This document shows positions 1 to 7,523 of a stretch of 17,640 bases of DNA, in pieces (the first letter of the stretch is position 1; each line of letters starts with the position of its first letter). Both the position numbers and the translations under genes were made by a program. Origin of the DNA: Chamaesiphon sp. GTDB taxonomy: Bacteria; Cyanobacteriota; Cyanobacteriia; Cyanobacteriales; Chamaesiphonaceae. The stretch covers positions 1 to 17,640 of the forward strand of contig JAJAZF010000220.1 of NCBI GenBank assembly GCA_026785875.1, in the 5' to 3' direction. The notes beneath the pieces are model-generated. The model saw only the letters and a list, made by a program, of their open reading frames with translations, searched no databases and was not told the origin of the DNA.

Positions 1-360
1 ACCAGGATGAGATGCTAATTGATTTAATGTGACTGATTCTTGCTTATCTAAATGGACATATGTGGATTTCTCGATCCGCAAGCAATAGCCCCAGCCTATT
101 TCCAGCAGCCAATATCCTGTCATTAATTCCATCCAAATCCCCCACCAAATTTTCTCTTTGCAGAAATTTTGACTGTCTAGAAATCTCTGCATTGTCTTAA
201 TTCGGCTATCTGCTAATATCGGTAATGGTAAATTATTTGCTATGTTTCCCAGCGTTGCTTTTGATAGCAATCCAATTACCTTCATCAGGATTTCTATCAA
301 AATCAGTTCGGTTGGATTTAAGTTTAACTGAAACCACTTTTGGTATAATCGAGGGTACAT
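1..360 (-). pseudogene. IS4-type transposase fragment, internally deleted, cut by window edge
   Basis: An open frame starts at ATG 360 on the minus strand, with a TAA codon directly before it, and stays open for 120 codons to the left edge. It begins MYPRLYQKWFQLNL and continues with a block containing RIKTMQRFLD. This resembles the N-terminus of cyanobacterial IS4-type transposases as I remember them. After about residue 80 it passes directly into a GYCLRIEKSTYVHLDK-like stretch, which in full-length relatives lies well downstream, after the first two catalytic acidic residues. The usual segment with the first catalytic Asp and the GDREF-type second Asp is not visible between them. I infer an in-frame internal deletion that removes much of the DDE core. 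The C-terminal part lies outside the window. The transposase identity is from recognition only, so the family is moderately sure and the deletion less so. Confidence 0.6.
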
Positions 361-369
361 TTATGTTTG

Positions 370-403
370 ATGCTCTAAAAGTTAGAGCATTCTTTTTCTT
401 TTA
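370..403 (+). terminator. Hairpin plus T-rich tail next to the transposase start
   Basis: A perfect 9-bp stem (ATGCTCTAA at 370-378, TTAGAGCAT at 382-390) with a 3-nt loop is followed on the plus strand by a T-rich run. Read on plus it has the form of a rho-independent terminator. It lies 10 nt upstream of the minus-strand transposase ATG, so it would stop plus-strand transcription running antisense into the element. On minus the same stem has no U tract and would sit in the transposase leader. No plus-strand gene is visible upstream of it. Confidence 0.4.
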
Positions 404-500
404 TTATCCCACCCTTTTTTTAGTATATTTGTATTTTCTTCAGCTCTCTCATGCCCTCGATTTTCCTGTTCGATTCTGACTGGGCTTGCCTTCGATCGTG

Positions 501-576
501 GTTGAGTCGAGGGGGGATATTATTCCCCGCCCCTCTCAGTTAGATCTGGACGTGCCCGTTTCCGTGCATCCAGCTC
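501..576 (-). ncRNA. Group II intron domains V and VI
   Basis: Domain V is the 34-nt hairpin at 543-576 (minus). It has the catalytic AGC triad near its 5' side, a GAAA tetraloop (CACGGAAACG) and pairing of GAGCTGGA with TCCAGATC apart from small irregularities. Domain VI at 501-540 pairs GAG...GGGG with CCCC...CTC and leaves one unpaired A near the 3' side (CGACTC), the expected branch point a few bases before the intron end. These are the most conserved parts of the ribozyme and look undamaged. Confidence 0.75.
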
Positions 577-585
577 CCGATGTTC

Positions 586-1788
586 TTAGCTTGCGCTTTT
601 GCTCATGTGAGGTTCAGATTGGCAGGGTTCGTATATTTCAACTACTTTTCCCCTGTTACTCATATGCACGTAATCGTGACAGGATTCATGTATTGCTACT
701 AGATTCTTTTTGTCCCAATTGTCGTGGTTTCCATCTACGTGATGTAGATGTACCTTTTCTTCACCTATGAATGTAAGTCCACAGGCTGCACATTTACGGT
801 TTTGCTTTTTGATAGCTTTAGAGGTACTGCCATTGTAGAGTTTACTTTTGCGTTCGCTCCAGTAGGTTATATCTCCGTCATAGGGGGATTTATTTCCTTT
901 AACACTGATATGTTTGTTTTCGGAGTAAGGAACTGCTGGGAATGCTTTGTCCAGTAATGTTTTACAGGTATAGCGATTCTGTTTGGTTTCTTTGTTAAAT
1001 ACCGCGTAAGCCCGTTTCTCAATGAAGTAAAGGGAGTTCCTAGACCCATCCATTTTGCAGTACTTATGGTAATTTCTCCAACCTCTAACCACAGGAGCTA
1101 ATTTTTCAGCTTTGATTGTGGCACCGTAGTTTGAGTTGTTTACTATGTGTTTCACCTTCTTACGGAATGCTTTGAAGTTATCCTCAGAAGGAGTACTCCG
1201 AAACTTTCCGTTTTTCTGGACTTTGAAGTGCCAGCCGAGGAAGTCAAACCCATCTGTCGTAGCGGTAATCTTGGTTTTGCGTTCGCTAACTTTCATTCCC
1301 CGTTGGGCTAGAAATTCGCTGATTTGGTTAAGTATGGCATTGGCATCATCTTCGGGTCGGAGAACTATCACCATATCGTCCGCGTATCGGATGGAGGGTT
1401 CAATGGTTTTCCCATTTTTACCTTTATATTTATGGATGCTCTCTATTCCGTTGAGTGCAATGTTTGCCAACAGTGGGCTTACAACTCCACCTTGCGGTGT
1501 TCCTTGGTCTGGAAATCCTACGTTGGTTCCAGCTTTTAGACATCGGTAGATACCGAGTTTTAGTCTCGCTGGAGCTATCAGATTATCCATGATTGCAGAA
1601 TGGTTTATCCTGTCGAAGCATTTTTCGAGATCGAGTTCGATTACTCGCTTATCTATTCCTTTTGCTTTGCTGTTTATGTTTAGGAATAGGTATTTCTGGG
1701 CATCATGTGCCGAGCGTCCCGTTCTAAACCCATAGCTACGCTCGTGGAAGGTGGCAACGCGAGGCTGGTTCGAGCGCATATTTTGCAA
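586..1788 (-). pseudogene. ltrA: Group II intron maturase, C-terminal fragment (RT palm, domain X, HNH)
   Basis: This frame holds the rest of the intron-encoded protein. True homology begins near 1755 with ATFHERSYGF; the first 11 residues from ATG 1788 are out-of-frame sequence. The RT palm follows, with DLEKCFD (Asp53), GTPQGGVVSPLLAN (96-109) and the catalytic YADD (135-138). The maturase domain X lies in the middle. An HNH endonuclease domain is at the C-terminus: CAAC at 333-336, HLHHVDGN from 347, and IHESCH near 366-371. All key catalytic residues are present, so the only visible lesion is the upstream frameshift. Expression as a separate protein would need internal initiation, and no good ribosome site is obvious. 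In an intact protein these domains splice the intron RNA and retrohome it into DNA. Confidence 0.88.
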
Positions 1789-2188
1789 GGCATTGCCATG
1801 CTCGATCCGCTATTGTAGGCACTTTAAGCATTCGTGTGGTACCGTCCTTTTTAGGGATTGGTATTTCACGTAGACCTTGATGCTTCCAGTTGGTATGATT
1901 TAAGCCAAGGTTTTCGGCTAGTTCAAGGCGTTCCTCTAATGCTCCCGATGCTTTGCCATCAATACCCGCTGTTTTCTTACCAGAGTTTAACTGCGTTACC
2001 TGTCTGATTGCGAGTAGTCTAGCTGCTTGAGATTTGAAAATTAGTTTCTGTAGTGACCGTGCCTTACGCTTGTCTCCAACTGAAACTGCTTTGTAAACTC
2101 GTCTTTGTAACCGGAATAGCGTCTTTTGAAATTTCTTCCATTTGAAGCTCTTCCATAATTCGCTGGCTGTTATACCGCGTCCAATCAT
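1736..2188 (-). pseudogene. ltrA: Group II intron maturase, N-terminal fragment
   Basis: This 150-residue frame is the N-terminal part of a group II intron reverse transcriptase/maturase: the RT0-like region (KKFQKTLFRLQRRVYKAV) and the start of the RT fingers, with LREIPIPKKDGTTRMLKVP and IADRAWQCLAKYALEPA. It starts at ATG 2188 with GGAG about 8 nt upstream. After ALEPA the frame reads SRCHLPRA and stops at TAG, while the family sequence continues in the next frame. Seven bases (1756-1762) stand where two codons would be expected, so a single-base insertion explains the break. The fragment overlaps the C-terminal open frame by about 50 nt. Without the YADD palm it cannot be an active reverse transcriptase alone. 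Confidence 0.85.
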
Positions 2189-2754
2189 GATTTACTCCAA
2201 TTTGTTTATTCTGAACACCTTGAGGCAATTACGCCTCATCCTACCCGCGTCTGAGGATTTAATCCTCTCGTCTGGTCTACCGTAGGCGCGACCGCTCACA
2301 GACCTCAAACACGTTTTTATTCGTTCCGTCCGAGAGATTGTTGTGTCCCGTTAGATGTAGCCAATTCAACTTCCAAAACCCCTTACTCATACCGTTGTTC
2401 AACCCAAACTCGGCGGGATACTAATCTTTGGTGAGGTCAGACAAAGGGATTGCGTCTGCCTGGGTGCGAGTTGCTTTTCTAGGCTCTGTTTCATCATGGG
2501 GACTCCTCGTTAGCACCAGTGTCATCTGCAATTGATGTCTGATTGTGCCCTGTTCCCAGCTTCGCTCTATAGATTTCCGAGTCTATTCGGCGTGGGCAGA
2601 TAGAGAGTCATCTCTGAGTTTGAGAGAAGGGGCTTACACCCTTATTCCTCGGACAGTTCAGCCCTTGTGTGTATCATGTCTGGATACCAGGCTGGTAGTT
2701 TTATTTACGGACTGATTACCGTGATTCAACTACAACGAATCGCACGGATTTCCA

Positions 2755-2834
2755 CCCTTGGGGAACCCCACTGCAAGAGCGAATCGCTACGCGCACTAAA
2801 ATCTCAAGTGTATTAACCGCAGCTATAGCTGCGG
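2755..2834. repeat. Palindromic repeat cluster between intron and txlA
   Basis: The 110-nt spacer between the intron and txlA holds three short palindromes: GGGGAACCCC near 2760, AGCGAATCGCT near 2778, and an 18-bp perfect palindrome CCGCAGCTATAGCTGCGG at 2817-2834. The first two recur in variant form near 8340-8366, and a related GGGTTCCCC hairpin occurs near 15858. The 18-bp palindrome can form a 7-bp stem with a 4-nt loop just past the txlA stop and may help end its transcript, but only a weak T-rich stretch follows on either strand. Confidence 0.5.
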
Positions 2835-2855
2835 ATGAATGAGATTTTTCGCCTG

Positions 2856-3404
2856 TCACGCGCCATGAGCGCGAGGATCGTCATTGACACCGCTACTAGG
2901 AACTGTTTTGGGTGTAAATTTGGAAACCTCACCTTTGGAAGCGGTGTCGGAGAGAGCTGTCCCCGCGATCAGATCTGTTAATTTAGATTCTAAGATCTGC
3001 CGAGGCTGTTCGCCGATCGCTTCAGCGAGAACTTTTCCCTGATTATCAAAGAAGACAAAATGGGGAATCCCATCGACGCGATATTTGGTGACTTCTGGCA
3101 GCCATTTGGTATTATCAACATTGAGCATCGAAAAATTGACTCGATCGCCAAATTGTGACTTGACTGCGGCTAAATCTGGAGCCATTGCTTGACAACTGGT
3201 ACACCAATTGGCATAAAATTCCATCAGTGTCGGTTTACCATTAGTCAGGGCAATATCGATCGGTTGGGCATGAGTGGCTTGAAATTCTAAGCTAGAAGTA
3301 GAGTCTTGATCGCGAATACTCAGTACGAGTGCAACTACCAATGCAATCGCGATTGTCACGATCGCAAAGTTACGCATCCGCTGTGGAGAAGAAGTAGATT
3401 GCAT
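2856..3404 (-). CDS. txlA: Membrane-anchored thioredoxin-like protein (TxlA/HCF164 type)
   Basis: The 182-residue protein has one N-terminal membrane helix (about 13-30) followed by a thioredoxin fold. The redox motif is WCTSC (67-71), the cis-proline is in GIPHF (Pro114), and the block NFSMLNVDNTKW with the later GIPHFVFFD closely follows cyanobacterial TxlA and plant HCF164. In that family the protein is held in the thylakoid membrane with the thioredoxin domain on the lumen side. It passes reducing power, received through CcdA, to lumenal targets such as apocytochromes during cytochrome b6f assembly. The C-terminal 30 residues are polar and low in complexity. The gene stands alone on the minus strand, divergent from the ECF-like gene, and no strong Shine-Dalgarno is seen before ATG 3404. 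Confidence 0.88.
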   Translation of the reverse strand: MQSTSSPQRMRNFAIVTIAIALVVALVLSIRDQDSTSSLEFQATHAQPIDIALTNGKPTLMEFYANWCTSCQAMAPDLAAVKSQFGDRVNFSMLNVDNTKWLPEVTKYRVDGIPHFVFFDNQGKVLAEAIGEQPRQILESKLTDLIAGTALSDTASKGEVSKFTPKTVPSSGVNDDPRAHGA

Positions 3405-3510
3405 AAAATAAATTAGAAATTTGATAATAGTCTGTAAGCTAAATATATCGTGCAGTTTGCGATTGGTGTAAAACCCGATCGAATAGTTTGGAGATCGTCG
3501 GATGTTAAAC

Positions 3511-3535
3511 TGTCAACTATCAACTGTCAACTATT
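3511..3535 (+). repeat. Heptamer tandem repeat, TCAACTA family (copy 1)
   Basis: About 3.5 copies of a TCAACTA/TCAACTG unit lie just upstream of the ECF-like gene. An ATG at 3502 lies just before the tract and gives a false N-terminal extension whose residues (CQLSTVNYSK) are simply the translated repeat. The same heptamer occurs at 7491-7523 and inside the 8360-8460 repeat block. Confidence 0.8.
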
Positions 3536-3540
3536 CAAAG

Positions 3541-4158
3541 ATGTTGTCAATCCCGACTTTCCCCGAAGCCAACCATGAGATCTTACAATCGTTAGCTAGC
3601 TATAGCGATCGAGAGTTAGTCAGTCTACATCAGTTACATCCCGAACAAGGCAAATTTTTCACGGCGTTGTTTTGTCGCTATGGATCGATCGTCCATAGCG
3701 TCGTGCAACACGCCGCCCCGTCTCAACTTCAGGCTGATTATCTGTTTGCGATCGCTTGGCGGCAGATTTTTGGCGAACTTGGGCGAGTAAAATTATCGTC
3801 AGATCCAGCCGCAACCAATTGGCAAAACTGGTTGATAGATATTACTGGTAGTACGATCGCCCAGATCGAAGTGCCCCCAACAGCGCAGATCCGTTATGCT
3901 CTTCATGCAGCACCACCTCCATTATGGTGTTATCTCGAACGAGGACTCGATCGACTTTCACCGCTATCTCGGCTACTTGTAGTGATGACTCAAAGCCTCA
4001 AGTGGAACGAACAACGGATTTCTGCTTACCTTCAAGGCGAAGGAACGAAAATTCCCGCCGATAGTATTCCCCACTATCTCACGGCAGGCTATCAGCAATT
4101 AGAAGCTGCTGTACCTGAAGATATTCGCCAGATCTATCTAAGTATCGACACTCAATAA
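3541..4158 (+). CDS. Divergent ECF-sigma-like conserved cyanobacterial protein
   Basis: I place the start at ATG 3541 (205 residues, MLSIPTFPEANHE), because the 13 codons upstream are made of the TCAACTA repeat. The N-terminal part (DRELVSLHQLHPEQGKFF, then LFCRYGSIVHSVVQ, then ADYLFAIAWRQIF) follows the layout of sigma region 2 in ECF factors, including the Asp and Trp of the DxxxxxxxxxW block. The C-terminal part (LDRLSPLSRLLVVMTQSLKW, then ISAYLQGEG, then a final helix) follows the helix-turn-helix of region 4, but weakly. The linker between them is proline-rich (HAAPPPLW). From memory, similar proteins are widespread in cyanobacteria and annotated as hypothetical or sigma-70-like. It lies upstream of sigC on the same strand with a 433-nt gap. 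A role as a sigma factor is inference; it could be a structural relative without promoter binding. Confidence 0.65.
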   Translation: MLSIPTFPEANHEILQSLASYSDRELVSLHQLHPEQGKFFTALFCRYGSIVHSVVQHAAPSQLQADYLFAIAWRQIFGELGRVKLSSDPAATNWQNWLIDITGSTIAQIEVPPTAQIRYALHAAPPPLWCYLERGLDRLSPLSRLLVVMTQSLKWNEQRISAYLQGEGTKIPADSIPHYLTAGYQQLEAAVPEDIRQIYLSIDTQ

Positions 4159-4159
4159 A

Positions 4160-4186
4160 TAATTGATAATTGATAATTGATAATTG
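4160..4186 (+). repeat. Heptamer tandem repeat, TTGATAA family
   Basis: About 3.5 copies of the 7-bp unit TTGATAA begin right after the stop codon of the ECF-like gene. They are followed by GGGTTTTT. No hairpin forms, so this is a repeat and not a terminator. Confidence 0.75.
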
Positions 4187-4591
4187 GGTTTTTAAGATGA
4201 GGATTTAGACCTGCTAGGCTTTGTCCCCCGCCCAGTTGTCCATGAAAATGTACCAAGCACAATTCACCTAAACGGTAGGGGATTTAAATCCCTGCTCTTT
4301 GTTAATCATCTGAAAATATTGATGATTTATCACCCAAAGTCTACCATTTAGAAATGATTCTGGTTTGTGCGATCGTCAAAATGCGAAGGAAACCAGTCTA
4401 GTCGTGAAGGATCTCAAGCCAAAGGTGGGAATGCTAGGCATAACGGTCGTTAGTGTAGTCTCTCCCTGTGAATGATTCTAGGTGATGCCACGGGTTGAAA
4501 GGTCTTGATTGGTTGACAGAGGATCGATGACAGAGAATTTCACCGACCGCATGAGGATCTAAATTTTTTTGATTACACTTGAGAACAGTCT
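4187..4591 (+). other. Long noncoding stretch upstream of sigC
   Basis: No supported gene lies in these 405 bases. They contain a 14-bp palindrome GGGATTTAAATCCC (4279-4292), echoed near 8105, and a possible TTGACA box at 4513-4518 with only a poor -10 match 17 nt later. A T-rich patch lies about 20 nt before the sigC ATG. The length would suit a sigC promoter region with a long leader, but I cannot fix a transcription start. Confidence 0.4.
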
Positions 4592-5857
4592 ATGCCAAGC
4601 AAATCCTTGTATCAATCAGTAGAATACGATGAATCCGCCCCAGAGGTGGATCTCAATGGCATAGACATAGATGAAGATTTGCGAACGTCTTTACCCGAAT
4701 TGTTTGAAGACGATCTTGATAGTACTGCCGTTCCGGCTGCTGCTAAAAATATTTACTACAGCAAGGATTTAGTTCGCTTATACCTCCAAGAAATTGGGAA
4801 AGTTCGCTTGTTACTGCGGGATGAAGAAATCTCAGAAGCGAAAATTGTCCAGCGTTACGTGCAATTGCTCGAATTGCGGACTAACGCAGCAGCAGCAGTA
4901 AAGTCAGGTAAGAGTAACGATCTGACAATCTTACATTACGTTGAATCGATCGAAATCCACGATCGATTGACAGCACAATTAGGGCATCGTCCTTCGCTCG
5001 AACGTTGGGCGAGCACAGCAGGTATTTCTCTCACCGAACTCAAGCCTAGATTAGCCGCTGGTAAGCAGCGATGGGCTGAATTGGCTCAAGTCTCAGTTAC
5101 CGAAATCGAAGCCCTTCAGTTGGCTGGTACCCGTGCTAAGGAGCATATGATTAAGGCAAATCTCCGCCTAGTTGTCTCTATTGCCAAAAAATACCAGAAT
5201 CGGGGCTTGGAACTCCTGGATTTAATCCAGGAAGGGACAATGGGTTTGGAACGAGCTGTAGATAAATTCGATCCTACTAAAGGTTATCGGTTTAGCACCT
5301 ATGCTTACTGGTGGATTAGGCAAGGAATCACCCGCGCAATTGCTACTCAAAGTCGAAATATTCGCCTTCCTATCCACATTACTGAAAAACTCAATAAGAT
5401 TAAAAAAGTCCAACGCGAACTGAGTATTGAAACTGGAAGGGCACCAAGACTGGAGGATGTCGCTAAAGCTCTAGATATGACGCTGGTGCAATTGCAAGAA
5501 GTCTTGATGCGTGCCCCCAGATCGGTATCATTGGATGTCAAGGTGGGAAAAGATCGGGATACAGAATTAGGAGATCTGCTTGAAGCCGATGAAGTAACCC
5601 CGGAACAAATGATGATGCGGGAGTCACTTCAATCCGAACTCGTACAATTACTGGCAGATTTGACCGATCGAGAGCGCGAAGTAATTTGTCTACGATTTGG
5701 ACTAGGATACAATCAAGCCCATTCTCTAGCAGAGATCGGTCGAGTATTAGAATTATCCCGCGAACGCGTCCGCCAAATTGAATCCAAAGCTCTCCAAAAA
5801 CTCCGCCAACCCAAACGCCGCAACCGCGTTAGGGACTATTTAGAGTCGATGAATTAG
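4592..5857 (+). CDS. sigC: Group 2 RNA polymerase sigma factor, SigC type
   Basis: The 421-residue protein is a non-essential group 2 sigma-70 factor. Region 1.2 is at about 56-83 (DLVRLYLQEIGKVRLLLRDE). Region 2 is at about 182-250, with NLRLVVSIAKKYQNRGLE, the -10 recognition segment and the aromatic TYAYWWIRQGI. Region 3 follows, and region 4 is at about 353-405, with LTDREREVICLRFGLG and the helix-turn-helix SLAEIGRVLELSRERVRQIE. The acidic N-terminus and the stretch GHRPSLERWASTAGI match cyanobacterial SigC better than SigB, SigD or SigE. In cyanobacteria SigC is linked to stationary phase, heat and carbon/nitrogen responses. ATG 4592 is the natural start. The gene is convergent with asnS, 54 nt away. 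Confidence 0.88.
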   Translation: MPSKSLYQSVEYDESAPEVDLNGIDIDEDLRTSLPELFEDDLDSTAVPAAAKNIYYSKDLVRLYLQEIGKVRLLLRDEEISEAKIVQRYVQLLELRTNAAAAVKSGKSNDLTILHYVESIEIHDRLTAQLGHRPSLERWASTAGISLTELKPRLAAGKQRWAELAQVSVTEIEALQLAGTRAKEHMIKANLRLVVSIAKKYQNRGLELLDLIQEGTMGLERAVDKFDPTKGYRFSTYAYWWIRQGITRAIATQSRNIRLPIHITEKLNKIKKVQRELSIETGRAPRLEDVAKALDMTLVQLQEVLMRAPRSVSLDVKVGKDRDTELGDLLEADEVTPEQMMMRESLQSELVQLLADLTDREREVICLRFGLGYNQAHSLAEIGRVLELSRERVRQIESKALQKLRQPKRRNRVRDYLESMN

Positions 5858-5864
5858 GTTCGCA

Positions 5865-5889
5865 GTAGGGGCACATTAATTGCACCTAC
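5865..5889. terminator. Possible weak terminator hairpin between sigC and asnS
   Basis: GTAGGGGCA at 5865-5873 can pair with TGCACCTAC at 5881-5889 with one mismatch and a 7-nt loop. It lies in the 54-nt gap between two convergent genes, where a bidirectional terminator is expected. No T run follows on either strand, so the assignment is weak. Confidence 0.25.
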
Positions 5890-5911
5890 CGACGTAGAAC
5901 TACCAAATCTT

Positions 5912-7303
5912 TTAGAACTCGACCGTTAATGGTGCGCGGGGGAAGGGAATCACATCACGGATATTGGTCATTCCAGTCATAAATTGCACCAACCGTTCAA
6001 ATCCTAAACCGAAGCCAGCATGAGGGACGGTTCCATAGCGGCGTAAGTCCAGATACCACCAATAATCAGCAGGATTTAATCCTTGGGCAATCAGCCGACG
6101 TTCGAGCACGTCGAGGCGTTCTTCCCGCTGGGAGCCACCGATAATTTCGCCAATTTTGGGAGCTAAAATATCCATCGCTGCAACGGTTTTACCGTCATCG
6201 TTCAGCCGCATATAGAAGGCTTTGATCTCTACCGGATAATCAGTGAGGATCACTGGTTTTTTAAAAACTTCTTCGGCTAAATAGCGTTCGTGTTCGGATT
6301 GGAGATCTAGTCCCCAACTGACAGGATATTCAAACTTCTGTCCCGATCTTTCTAGTAACTCGATCGCGTTAGTATATGTGAGGCGTTCAAATTGATTGTT
6401 AATAATATTCTCGGCTGTCGCTAAGACTGATTTATCGATGCGATCGTTGAAAAACTCCAGATCTGCTTGACAATTTTCCATCACATACTTAAATATATAC
6501 TGGAGAAATGTTTCGGCTAGATCCATATCTTCTAGCAGATCGCAAAATGCCATTTCTGGTTCGATCATCCAGAATTCAGCGAGGTGACGAGAGGTATTAG
6601 AATTTTCGGCACGAAAAGTCGGCCCAAAGGTGTAAACATTACTAAATGCCATCGCCATCACTTCGGCTTCCAATTGTCCGCTGACGGTCAAATATGCCGC
6701 CTTTCCAAAGAAATCTTGACTGTAGTCGATCTCTTGTGTGGGAGTTAAGGGGACATTTTTGAGATTGAGGGTAGTGACATTAAACATTTCACCCGCCCCC
6801 TCACAGTCACTAGCACTAATAATTGGCGTGTGTACCCAGAGGAAACCGCGTTCTTGAAAAAACTGATGAATCGCTGTCGCACAAGCGTTGCGCACTCTAA
6901 ATACCGCGCTGAGGGTATTTGTGCGCGATCGCAAGTGACCGATATCGCGTAAGAATTCAAAGGAGTGGCGTTTCTTTTGCAGGGGATATGTTTCGGGATC
7001 TGCTTCACCGTATACTTTGACCTGACTGGCTTTTACTTCTACTCGCTGTCCTTTGGCGGGGGATGCTACTAGTTCGCCGACGATCTCGATCGAAGCACCC
7101 GTGTTAATTTGTTTGAGGATGGTGGCGTAGTCGGGGACATCTTTATCGATTACCACCTGAATGTTTGCCATACAGGAACCATCATTGATATCTACAAAGG
7201 CAAATTCTTTGGCTTCCCGCTTACTCCGAATCCATCCTCTGACAGTAACGTCATCTCCAGGATTACCTCCACGGAGGATTGTAGCAATATAGTTGGTAAT
7301 CAT
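5912..7303 (-). CDS. asnS: Asparaginyl-tRNA synthetase
   Basis: This is a 463-residue class IIb aminoacyl-tRNA synthetase that charges tRNA-Asn with asparagine. The N-terminal OB-fold anticodon domain is at about 1-100 (VTVRGWIRSKREAKEFAFVD, ending near the YPLQKKRHSFEFLRD hinge). The catalytic domain has class II motif 2 at about 226-250 (FGPTFRAENSNTSRHLAEFW) and motif 3 at about 428-438 (GFGLGFERLV). The asparagine-type signature GEMFNVTTLN near 171-180 and the SGQLEAE block separate it from AspRS. Length and ends match the bacterial family. It stands alone, facing sigC. Confidence 0.97.
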   Translation of the reverse strand: MITNYIATILRGGNPGDDVTVRGWIRSKREAKEFAFVDINDGSCMANIQVVIDKDVPDYATILKQINTGASIEIVGELVASPAKGQRVEVKASQVKVYGEADPETYPLQKKRHSFEFLRDIGHLRSRTNTLSAVFRVRNACATAIHQFFQERGFLWVHTPIISASDCEGAGEMFNVTTLNLKNVPLTPTQEIDYSQDFFGKAAYLTVSGQLEAEVMAMAFSNVYTFGPTFRAENSNTSRHLAEFWMIEPEMAFCDLLEDMDLAETFLQYIFKYVMENCQADLEFFNDRIDKSVLATAENIINNQFERLTYTNAIELLERSGQKFEYPVSWGLDLQSEHERYLAEEVFKKPVILTDYPVEIKAFYMRLNDDGKTVAAMDILAPKIGEIIGGSQREERLDVLERRLIAQGLNPADYWWYLDLRRYGTVPHAGFGLGFERLVQFMTGMTNIRDVIPFPRAPLTVEF

Positions 7304-7490
7304 CTTTAAAGTCGGCTAGTAAATCCTACCCTACTAGTCTGCCATATTCGACGTTTGAGGCGTGCTAACTGACAAATTGTGAGCACGCCCCAAATAGTTT
7401 AGTCTGATATCCTGGTGCGTTACGGCCCAAGCCGAACACACCTTACATGAAAATGAGCTGTTCACTTAGGCTCGCGATAGTTAACGAAGC

Positions 7491-7523
7491 TGTCAACTAT
7501 CAACTATCAACTATCAACTATCT
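7491..7523 (+). repeat. Heptamer tandem repeat, TCAACTA family (copy 2)
   Basis: More than four consecutive TCAACTA units lie here. The tract runs into the stop codon (7518-7520) of the small secreted protein gene on the opposite strand. The rest of the 7304-7517 spacer upstream of asnS shows no gene, and I could not place a convincing promoter in it. Confidence 0.85.

Larger units (their letters stand above)
501..2745 (-). mobile_element. Group II intron carrying a frameshifted maturase gene
   Basis: The minus strand starts with the group II 5' consensus GTGCG at 2745-2741 and ends with a bulged-A domain VI and terminal AC at 501, giving 2245 nt. A 557-nt untranslated part (2189-2745, domains I-III) precedes the intron-encoded protein at 586-2188, which is the usual layout with the ORF in domain IV. 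Domain V is recognisable at 543-576. Candidate exon-binding sites fit the 5' exon: CACCC at 2462-2466 (minus) could pair with GGGTG at exon positions -12 to -8, and GGGTTTT at 2375-2381 (minus) could pair with GAAATCC at -7 to -1, with two G-U pairs. The protein gene is broken by a +1 frameshift at 1756-1762. Splicing may therefore need a maturase supplied in trans. I see no gene interrupted by the intron: the flanks are repeats and noncoding DNA. Confidence 0.85.

Noticed and set aside
225..957. Three plus-strand open frames (225-479, 486-770, 748-957)
   Set aside because: They are antisense to the transposase fragment and the intron maturase and show no family motifs or coding character.
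4365..4460. Second group II intron 5' end (GTGCGATCG upstream of sigC)
   Set aside because: Only the first bases agree with the consensus; no domain V, no maturase frame and no similarity to the intron at 501-2745.
4513..4541. Sigma-70 promoter of sigC
   Set aside because: The TTGACA is good, but the -10 hexamer AATTTC is poor, so I list it only as a possibility inside the spacer entry.
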